NCBI GenBank assembly: GCA_017650905.1
Contig: JAGCDZ010000024.1
Span: forward strand, 1 to 61,701
Reading direction: 5' to 3'
Length of the DNA: 61,701 nucleotides
Source of the DNA: Prevotella sp.
GTDB lineage: Bacteria; Bacteroidota; Bacteroidia; Bacteroidales; Bacteroidaceae
In this document: piece by piece, positions 56,739 to 61,701 of the stretch
Numbering within the stretch: position 1 is the stretch's first letter
Layout of the letters: each line of letters opens with the position of its first letter
The notes under the pieces: model-generated
Seen by the model: the letters and a program-made list of their open reading frames with translations, nothing else
What the model was told of the DNA's origin: nothing
The model's database searches: none
Program-made: the position numbers and the translations under genes

Positions 56739-56761
56739 CAAAGGTACTAAAAAATTGTGAA
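56739..56761 (-). promoter_or_regulatory. DUF349 gene promoter, TTCAC-type
   Basis: Minus-strand TACCTTTG (56746-56739) with TTCAC (56761-56757) ending 10 bp upstream and no TTTG at the -33 distance. Confidence 0.6.
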
Positions 56762-56772
56762 TTGTAAGTACC

Positions 56773-56822
56773 GAATAGTGAATAGTTGTTACTTGTTTTG
56801 TTTTTTTAACTATTCACTATTC
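56773..56822. repeat. 15-bp inverted repeat made of TTCACTA-type units
   Basis: GAATAGTGAATAGTT (56773-56787) is the exact complement of AACTATTCACTATTC (56808-56822), with a T-rich 20-nt loop. It lies between the corA stop and the DUF349 promoter. Confidence 0.8.
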
Positions 56823-56831
56823 ACTTTTAAT

Positions 56832-57758
56832 TTAAACGAGTCTCTTATGACGGAAGACCCACCAGCAAATGCCTGATACGCAGATGGAGAGGATGATGGC
56901 GATGATGAATCCCCAGGGTTTGGACTCCATACCATTGATGAGGTTCATGCCAAACATCGAAGTAATCAGCGTCGGAATCATCATAATGATGGTGACGGAT
57001 GTCAGGGTACGCATCACGGTATTCATATTATTGTTGATGATACTCTGGTAGGTATCCATCGTCGATTCCAAGATGTTGGAGTAGATGAGCGTGGTTTCAC
57101 GGGCCTGCGTCATCTCGATGTTGACGTCCTCAATCAGGTCTGCATCCAATTCGTCAATCTGCAGTTTGAACTTCAGTTTCGACAACAGCGTCTCGTTGCC
57201 TCGAATGGAAGTCTGGAAGTAGGTGAGCGAGTCCTGAAGACGGCTAAGGCCAATCAGGCTCTCATTGTTCACTTCTTTATCGAGGTTGCGCTTGGCCTTG
57301 TCGACGAGCATCGATATCTGCTTCAGACGTTTCAGGTACCAGACGGCACTACTGAGGAACAAACGGAAGATCATGTCAACATGGTCGGTGAAACCCTCGC
57401 CTCGTTTCTGTTGGAACGAGACAAAGTCGATCATCATGTTCGTCTCATAGAAACAGACGGTGATGGTGACGTCGCGTTTATGGATGATACCTAAGGGCAC
57501 TGTGGTATATGGTGTCCTCGACCGTATCTCCTTCACGTAGGGGATACGGAGGATAATGAGCATCCATCCGTCGTCGTACTCATAACGGGCACGCTCGTCG
57601 GTATCGCTGATGTCCGACATAAAATAGTCGGGGATATTGAACTTCTCTTCGAGTTCGCGCTGGTCTTCTTCAGTGGGGCATGTCACCTGAATCCAGCAAT
57701 TGGGCTGCCACTCTGTGAGTTGGGCCAGTCCGCCTTGGGTGTTCCAGAAAGTCTTCAT
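56832..57758 (-). CDS. corA: CorA-type magnesium/divalent cation transporter
   Basis: Pentameric inner-membrane channel for Mg2+ or another divalent cation. The 308 residues consist of a cytoplasmic alpha/beta domain (about 1-150), a long helical stalk (about 155-245) and two C-terminal membrane segments (about 247-270 and 282-303). The signature GMN is present in TSMFGMNLING, at the end of the first membrane segment, and the C-terminus is basic (RHKRLV). The gene has a leader of about 135 nt with an acidic upstream ORF and a possible pseudoknot next to the start codon, which suggests post-transcriptional control, perhaps by Mg2+. Confidence 0.94.
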   Translation of the reverse strand: MKTFWNTQGGLAQLTEWQPNCWIQVTCPTEEDQRELEEKFNIPDYFMSDISDTDERARYEYDDGWMLIILRIPYVKEIRSRTPYTTVPLGIIHKRDVTITVCFYETNMMIDFVSFQQKRGEGFTDHVDMIFRLFLSSAVWYLKRLKQISMLVDKAKRNLDKEVNNESLIGLSRLQDSLTYFQTSIRGNETLLSKLKFKLQIDELDADLIEDVNIEMTQARETTLIYSNILESTMDTYQSIINNNMNTVMRTLTSVTIIMMIPTLITSMFGMNLINGMESKPWGFIIAIILSICVSGICWWVFRHKRLV

Positions 57759-57760
57759 TG

Positions 57761-57820
57761 TGCTAATCCTTTTTTCGTTTGAAATGGTTTTAGCGGCAAA
57801 GGGATTAGCAGCCTTGCCAC
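57761..57820 (-). promoter_or_regulatory. Possible H-type pseudoknot in the corA leader
   Basis: Reading the minus strand, GTGGCAA (57820-57814) can pair with TTGCCGC (57799-57793), 7 bp with one G-T pair. Inside that loop TGCTAATCC (57810-57802) is the exact complement of GGATTAGCA (57769-57761), 9 bp. The two helices interlock with connecting segments of 3, 2 and 23 nt, dimensions that suit an H-type pseudoknot. The second helix ends two unpaired bases before the corA ATG, so folding would hinder initiation. No T-tract follows, so a translational switch is more likely than a terminator. Confidence 0.5.
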
Positions 57821-57833
57821 TCGTCCCCCGCCT

Positions 57834-57869
57834 TTACGAATAGTAATTTTCCGCCGGGTAATCGTCCAT
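57834..57869 (-). CDS. Upstream ORF in the corA leader, 11 residues (MDDYPAENYYS)
   Basis: ATG at 57869, TAA at 57836-57834, in the corA leader. Three of the first seven residues are acidic and one is proline. Nascent peptides of that composition destabilise ribosomes at low Mg2+ in E. coli, where the MgtL leader peptide uses this to control a magnesium transporter. Translation of this frame is not demonstrated; the ATG has no Shine-Dalgarno site, as is usual in this genome. Confidence 0.4.
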   Translation of the reverse strand: MDDYPAENYYS

Positions 57870-57899
57870 AATTTTGTTAATGTTTAAATTTATCGCCTG

Positions 57900-57930
57900 C
57901 AAAGGTAAGAAAAAAAATCCGCAGTTACAA
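57900..57930 (-). promoter_or_regulatory. corA promoter
   Basis: Minus-strand TTG (57930-57928) and TACCTTTG (57907-57900), 20-bp spacing. The -33 box lies in the loop of the pepD terminator. Confidence 0.7.
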
Positions 57931-57949
57931 GCAAACTGCGGATTTTTTT
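57911..57949. terminator. pepD terminator overlapping the corA promoter
   Basis: AAAAAAATCCGCAGTT (57911-57926) is the exact complement of AACTGCGGATTTTTTT (57934-57949), giving a 9-bp core plus A/T arms and a 7-nt loop. The minus-strand transcript of pepD ends in the T7 run. Confidence 0.92.
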
Positions 57950-57954
57950 CAAAT

Positions 57955-59412
57955 TTATTTCTCAGGAATGTCCTCGAGAGCTTTCTTAAGCAACTGCCAG
58001 AAGGGTTCGACAGTAGCGATGAGGGCGCGCTCCATGGTGGTGTGAGGCGACTTCATCGTGGGACCAAACGATACAACATCGAGGTGAGGATACTTGCCCA
58101 GAATAATCGAGCACTCCAGACCTGCGTGGTCAACCTGGATGATACCATCGGCATTGAAAAGTTCCTTATATTCCTTCAACAACAGGTGCAGGATCTCTGA
58201 CTCAGGGTTGGGATCCCAGCCGCCATACGAACCAGCTGTCTCTACTTTCATACCTGCCATATTGAAGCAGCTTTCGAGGGTCTTCACGATATAGTCCTTC
58301 ATGTCCTCACGACTACTGCGGGCGAGGATCTTCAGCATAGACTTACCTTCACCGATGTTGATGATAGCGAGGTTGCTGGAGGTCTCTACTACACTGGGGT
58401 AGGAGGGGATCATACGTACCACACCGTCGTGACAGCCGTAAATGGCATTGATGAGGTTGTCCTGGATTTCCTCGGGAACTTCCATCTTTGGTGTCTCGAC
58501 ATCCTCGCAGATTACTTCGATACCACTTTCGATACCTTTGTACTCGTCGGTGAAGTCCTCAAGCCAGTCTGCAGCGAGTTCCTTCAGGGCTGCTACGTTC
58601 TCCTTCGGTAAGGTCAGCACGGCCTCTGCTTTGAAAGGAATGGCGTTACGCATGTTGCCACCCTGCCAAGAAGCCAGACGAGCCTCGCACTCCTCGATAG
58701 CCTCACGTACCAGACGAACGAGCAGTTTGTTGGCATTGCCACGACCTTCGTGGATCTCCAGACCAGAGTGTCCGCCACGTAGACCTTTGACGGTCACCTT
58801 GACAGCAGCATCTTCGGGATCGGTCTCCACCTCTTTGTAATCGAGCGTTGCGGTGATATTGATACCTCCAGCAGAGCCGATGACGAACTTGCCCCAATGC
58901 TCAGAGTCGAGATTCAGAAGGATATCTCCATTTAATTCTCCTGCAGGCAGACCATTGGCACCAAACATACCCGTTTCTTCATCAGCTGTAATCAGGGCTT
59001 CAATAGGACCATGCTTCAGCGTCTTGTCCTCCATGATGGCCATGATGGAAGCCACGCCTAAGCCGTTGTCAGCGCCAAGGGTAGTTCCCTTGGCCTTTAC
59101 CCATTCGCCGTCGATCCAGGGTTGGATGGGGTCGGTTTCGAAGTTGTGGGTACTCTCGGGTGTCTTCTGTGGCACCATATCCATGTGGGCCTGAAGGATG
59201 ACGCCCTTCTTGTTTTCCATGCCTGCAGAGGCTGGCTTGCGCATGACAATGTTGTCTGCAGGATCCTTGAATGCTTCCACACCAGCCTGCTTGGCAAAGT
59301 CGAGCAGGAAATTCTGTACTTTCTCGAGATGTCCACTTGGACGTGGAACTTGTGTCAGTGCATAAAAATTCTTCCAGATGCACACTGGGTTCAGATTTTT
59401 GATTTCACTCAT
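57955..59412 (-). CDS. pepD: Aminoacyl-histidine dipeptidase (PepD, M20 family)
   Basis: Metal-dependent dipeptidase of 485 residues. The ATG at 59412 (MSEIKNLNPVCIWKNF) is used because the longer frame covers the end of the flippase gene. Motifs of the M20C family are present: LQAHMDMVPQK with a zinc histidine near 80, GADNGLGVA with the bridging aspartate, and ADEETGMFGA with the catalytic glutamate pair. The lid domain includes GGHSGLEIHEGRGNANKLL. The start is 2 bp after the stop of the flippase-like gene, so the two are co-transcribed. Confidence 0.95.
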   Translation of the reverse strand: MSEIKNLNPVCIWKNFYALTQVPRPSGHLEKVQNFLLDFAKQAGVEAFKDPADNIVMRKPASAGMENKKGVILQAHMDMVPQKTPESTHNFETDPIQPWIDGEWVKAKGTTLGADNGLGVASIMAIMEDKTLKHGPIEALITADEETGMFGANGLPAGELNGDILLNLDSEHWGKFVIGSAGGINITATLDYKEVETDPEDAAVKVTVKGLRGGHSGLEIHEGRGNANKLLVRLVREAIEECEARLASWQGGNMRNAIPFKAEAVLTLPKENVAALKELAADWLEDFTDEYKGIESGIEVICEDVETPKMEVPEEIQDNLINAIYGCHDGVVRMIPSYPSVVETSSNLAIINIGEGKSMLKILARSSREDMKDYIVKTLESCFNMAGMKVETAGSYGGWDPNPESEILHLLLKEYKELFNADGIIQVDHAGLECSIILGKYPHLDVVSFGPTMKSPHTTMERALIATVEPFWQLLKKALEDIPEK

Positions 59413-59414
59413 AG

Positions 59415-60461
59415 TTATGTTGTTTGAGGGTTTAAACGTTTCGTAAATAAGAGGGCTGCCCAAGCATAGATACCGAGGACAATCACCAGGAGCGTCTGTA
59501 CGGAATGTACGATGAGTACGAACCAAAGCGCCTGTTCATCGGCCACGCCATAGAGAATCAGCATGGTCTTGATGGCGAAATGCCAGGGACCTGCACCATT
59601 GGGCGTGGGTACGATGACCGCGAAGTTGGCCACCACAAACGATACCAGAGCACAACCGATACCTAAATGTTCTGTGAAGTCGAAGCAGAAGAATGTCAGG
59701 TAGTAGTGCAGGAAGTACATCACCCAGATGCCGATGGAGAAAAACAGGTAGAGTGGCAGGTTTTTGACCCCCTTCAGGGAGAGTACGCCCTCCCAGATGC
59801 CACTCAATGTCATCTTTACCTTATTATATATAGAGAATTTCCTCAATAATAGATGCAGCAGAATCAGGACAGCGATACCACAGATAGCGGTTACAAGCCA
59901 GCCCGTCAGCGAGAAACCTTCGAGGATGCGGTCGAATGACGTGCCTGTTTTCTTGAAGAATGTGCCAAAGACGCTCATTTCTATCAACAGGATAATACCT
60001 GAATAGAACATCACAATCAGTGTATCGACGGCCCGTTCTGTCACTACCGTGCCCAGTGCTTTGCTGAACGACACCCCGTCGTATCGTTTCAAAATGGCAC
60101 AACGGGTGAACTCGCCGATGCGCGGAATTACCAGACTGGCAGCATAAGAGATGAATACGGCATGTATGCAGGTAGCATTGCGGGCTCGGATTTTCTTGCC
60201 GGAAGACGGTTGCTTGACTGTGTTTGGCGACAGGTCGTCGATGGGATCTAGTGTCTGTTTCCATCGCCAGCCACGGAACATCTGTGCCAGAATGCCGAAG
60301 GGAAACGACAACAACATCCAGGTCCAGTTCATCTCTTCCGTCAGAACACGACTGATGGTCGAGAGATCTTCTCCACGGTACATCCACCACAGAATCGCTC
60401 CGCCAAGCAGGAAAGGCAGGACGATTTTGGCAATGTTTCCGAGTATGCTTTTCTGTTCCAT
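59415..60461 (-). CDS. Flippase-like / lysylphosphatidylglycerol-synthase-type membrane protein
   Basis: A 348-residue integral-membrane protein with about eight hydrophobic segments, related to the UPF0104/AglD-like family annotated as LPG synthase transmembrane region. Landmarks are RGWRWKQTLDP after the second segment, SLVIPRIGEFTRCAILKRYDGVSFSKALGTVVTERAVD and VVPTPNGAGPWHFAIKTML. It lacks the C-terminal catalytic domain of MprF. The ATG at 60461 lies five bases after the promoter box, so the transcript should be leaderless; the longer frame would read through that promoter. Confidence 0.88.
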   Translation of the reverse strand: MEQKSILGNIAKIVLPFLLGGAILWWMYRGEDLSTISRVLTEEMNWTWMLLSFPFGILAQMFRGWRWKQTLDPIDDLSPNTVKQPSSGKKIRARNATCIHAVFISYAASLVIPRIGEFTRCAILKRYDGVSFSKALGTVVTERAVDTLIVMFYSGIILLIEMSVFGTFFKKTGTSFDRILEGFSLTGWLVTAICGIAVLILLHLLLRKFSIYNKVKMTLSGIWEGVLSLKGVKNLPLYLFFSIGIWVMYFLHYYLTFFCFDFTEHLGIGCALVSFVVANFAVIVPTPNGAGPWHFAIKTMLILYGVADEQALWFVLIVHSVQTLLVIVLGIYAWAALLFTKRLNPQTT

Positions 60462-60466
60462 TGGTG

Positions 60467-60489
60467 CAAAGGTACAAATTATAAATGAA
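60467..60489 (-). promoter_or_regulatory. Promoter of the flippase-pepD unit, TTCAT-type and leaderless
   Basis: Minus-strand TACCTTTG (60474-60467) with TTCAT (60489-60485) ending 10 bp upstream. Five bases separate the box from the ATG. Confidence 0.65.
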
Positions 60490-60516
60490 AAAATGAAAAA
60501 ATGAAAGAATGAAATT
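60485..60516 (-). repeat. 8-bp tandem repeat (TTTTTCAT on the minus strand)
   Basis: Four 8-bp units, ATGAAAAA twice, ATGAAAGA and ATGAAATT on the plus strand, next to the flippase promoter. Confidence 0.8.
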
Positions 60517-60561
60517 GACCTATAGCGTTCTTTTTCATTAATAATTGCAATTTGGATGCTT

Positions 60562-60593
60562 TTCATTTCTTCATTTCTTCATTTTTTCATTTT
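60562..60593 (+). repeat. 8-bp tandem repeat (TTCATTTC/TTCATTTT)
   Basis: Four units in 8-bp phase, two TTCATTTC and two TTCATTTT, next to the ksgA promoter and inverted relative to the array at 60485-60516. Confidence 0.85.
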
Positions 60594-60608
60594 TATTATT
60601 TATCTTTG
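60586..60608 (+). promoter_or_regulatory. ksgA promoter, TTCAT-type and nearly leaderless
   Basis: TATCTTTG at 60601-60608 with TTCAT (60586-60590) ending 10 bp upstream. Seven bases separate the box from the ATG at 60616. Confidence 0.65.
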
Positions 60609-60615
60609 CAGCCAA

Positions 60616-61410
60616 ATGAAACAAGTAAGACCGAAAAAGAATCTTGGACAGCATTTTCTGACCGATCTGAGCATCGCCAAGCGAATCGCTGACACAGTGG
60701 ATGAGCCATTTGCTGAGTTGCCTGTACTCGAGGTGGGACCTGGCATGGGCGTGATGACTCAGTATCTGGTGGAGAAACCCCGTCCGTTGAAAGTCGTGGA
60801 GATCGACCGCGAGTCGGTGGCTTATCTCCGCGAGAACTTTCCTCGTCTTAATAATAATATAATAGGTGGCGACTTCCTCCGCATGGATCTGCATGAGGTG
60901 TTCGAAGGTCAGCAATTCATTTTGACGGGCAATTATCCCTACGATATCTCCTCACAGATATTCTTCAAGATGCTCGATAACAAGGACCTCATTCCTTGTT
61001 GCACTGGTATGATCCAGCATGAGGTGGCTGTCCGCATGGCATCGCAACCGGGTAATAAGCAGTATGGCATTCTCTCCGTTCTGATTCAGGCCTGGTATAA
61101 TGTGGAATATCTCTTTACGGTTGAACCTTCCGTTTTCAATCCACCTCCTAAAGTGCAGAGTGCTGTTATCCGAATGACTCGCAATGCTGTTACCGACTTG
61201 GGTTGCGACGAACAACTTTTCCGTCGTGTTGTCAAGGCCACCTTTAACCAGCGCCGAAAAATGCTCCGTGTCTCCTTACGACAGATTTTCGATGCAGCCC
61301 ATCCTGCTCCCGAAGGTTTTTTCGAGGATTCGATGATGACACGCCGGCCAGAACAATTGTCGATTCCGGAGTTTGTGGAATTGACAAACAAGGTTGCAGC
61401 TGTCTTTTAG
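60616..61410 (+). CDS. ksgA: 16S rRNA (adenine(1518)-N(6)/adenine(1519)-N(6))-dimethyltransferase
   Basis: Dimethylates two adjacent adenines near the 3' end of 16S rRNA, a late step in 30S assembly. The ATG at 60616 (MKQVRPKKNLGQHFL) is the start, because the longer frame runs through the promoter. The 264 residues carry the SAM-binding motif VLEVGPGMGVMT, the acidic VVEIDRE and the catalytic motif NYPYDISSQ (the usual second asparagine is aspartate), then the C-terminal helical domain with FNPPPKVQSAVIRM. The mRNA should have a leader of only a few bases. Confidence 0.96.
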   Translation: MKQVRPKKNLGQHFLTDLSIAKRIADTVDEPFAELPVLEVGPGMGVMTQYLVEKPRPLKVVEIDRESVAYLRENFPRLNNNIIGGDFLRMDLHEVFEGQQFILTGNYPYDISSQIFFKMLDNKDLIPCCTGMIQHEVAVRMASQPGNKQYGILSVLIQAWYNVEYLFTVEPSVFNPPPKVQSAVIRMTRNAVTDLGCDEQLFRRVVKATFNQRRKMLRVSLRQIFDAAHPAPEGFFEDSMMTRRPEQLSIPEFVELTNKVAAVF

Positions 61411-61701
61411 GCCGTTTTCGCACACAAATAGTGTGTGTTCGCGCACAACAAGTTGATTTACATCAAAAGAAATGCGGTTTTTATGCAAAAAGAGGTGGTA
61501 ATCCATTGCGGATTGCAAAAATCGCCGTACCTTTGCATCGTCAAAAGAAAAAAGATAATATTCAATAGAATAATTAGTTAAGGTAATAAAAGATTCGTTT
61601 CATTGTTAGTTAGAGTTAGTTAGTAGTTAATAGTTAGTAATTAGTTTTGGTTTTAAGTTGATTTAATAGGTATTACAGTGGTAATAAAGATTTGTTAGAA
61701 A
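61411..61701. other. Intergenic region and leader of a gene beyond the window
   Basis: About 290 bp after ksgA. It includes a weak CACACA/TGTGTG hairpin near 61421-61438, a promoter (TTG at 61506-61508 and TACCTTTG at 61528-61535, 19-bp spacing) and at least 160 nt of AT-rich leader with TTAG-rich direct repeats (61605-61655) and GTTAAGGTAATA at 61576-61587. No reading frame of note begins before the window ends. Confidence 0.6.
61506..61535 (+). promoter_or_regulatory. Promoter of the gene beyond the window
   Basis: TTG (61506-61508) and TACCTTTG (61528-61535), 19-bp spacing, facing the right edge. Confidence 0.65.

Noticed and set aside
57834-57907. A known M-box or cobalamin riboswitch upstream of corA
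   Set aside because: None of the conserved blocks of those classes that I know were recognised; the leader is also shorter than either class.

Overview
The window looks like chromosomal DNA from a Bacteroidales bacterium, most likely a gut or rumen Prevotella relative. Evidence: most visible promoters carry the Bacteroidetes -7 element TAnnTTTG (usually TACCTTTG or TATCTTTG) with or without a TTTG box about 19-20 nt upstream; Shine-Dalgarno sites are almost absent; and several neighbourhoods are typical of the order (parA-parB-DUF5683-lytic transglycosylase-relA; surE-lpxB-DUF5020; guaB-parvulin-surA-OstA-mutL; rsfS-ftsH-cdsA). Both tRNA genes lack an encoded CCA. I see no insertion sequence, prophage, integrase, CRISPR array or rRNA. 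This is core genome.

Layout. 1-2.7 kb: 3' part of alaS, then a MerR-type regulator, closed by a terminator shared with the opposite strand. 2.7-9.9 kb (minus): a six-gene run parA, parB, DUF5683, lytic transglycosylase, relA/spoT and a pectinesterase. 10-12.7 kb (plus): surE, lpxB and a DUF5020 protein. 12.7-14.2 kb (minus): MlaF/MlaE-like lipid ABC transporter. 14.4-21 kb (plus): lptB, trigger factor, clpP-clpX, recQ. 21-29 kb (plus): guaB, two periplasmic parvulins, an OstA-like protein and mutL, then tRNA-Val. 29.3-35.6 kb (plus): phenylacetate-CoA ligase with an ACT protein, purB, an rRNA pseudouridine synthase with a repeat-rich tail, asnS. 35.6-43.2 kb (plus): a possible small transcript, a 1546-residue coiled-coil surface lipoprotein, a small lipoprotein, an OmpA-family protein and a LolD-like ATPase, punctuated by two strong terminators without visible internal promoters. 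43.1-46 kb (minus): S1/winged-helix protein and a cation:proton antiporter. 46-51 kb: asd, small lipoproteins, a TonB receptor/DUF4249 pair. 51-60.5 kb (minus): cdsA, ftsH, rsfS, tRNA-Gln, a DUF349 protein, corA, pepD and a flippase-like membrane protein. 60.6 kb to the end (plus): ksgA and the leader of an unseen gene.

Many genes serve the cell envelope: lipid A synthesis and LPS transport (lpxB, lptB, OstA-like), outer membrane protein folding (two parvulins), phospholipid supply and transport (cdsA, MlaEF), peptidoglycan turnover (transglycosylase) and surface anchoring (giant lipoprotein plus OmpA). The rest covers translation (alaS, asnS, trigger factor, ksgA, rsfS, RluB-like), proteolysis (clpXP, ftsH), purines (guaB, purB) and DNA repair (recQ, mutL).

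The most unusual signals are non-coding. The corA leader combines an 11-residue acidic/proline upstream ORF with a possible H-type pseudoknot ending three bases before the start codon. One set of promoters replaces the -33 box by TTCAC/TTCAT repeats at a near-constant distance from the -7 box. A promoter and terminator delimit a possible transcript of about 185 nt ahead of the giant lipoprotein. Several genes have a -7 box so close to the ATG that their mRNAs should be leaderless or nearly so. All of this was read by eye; no folding or database search was run.
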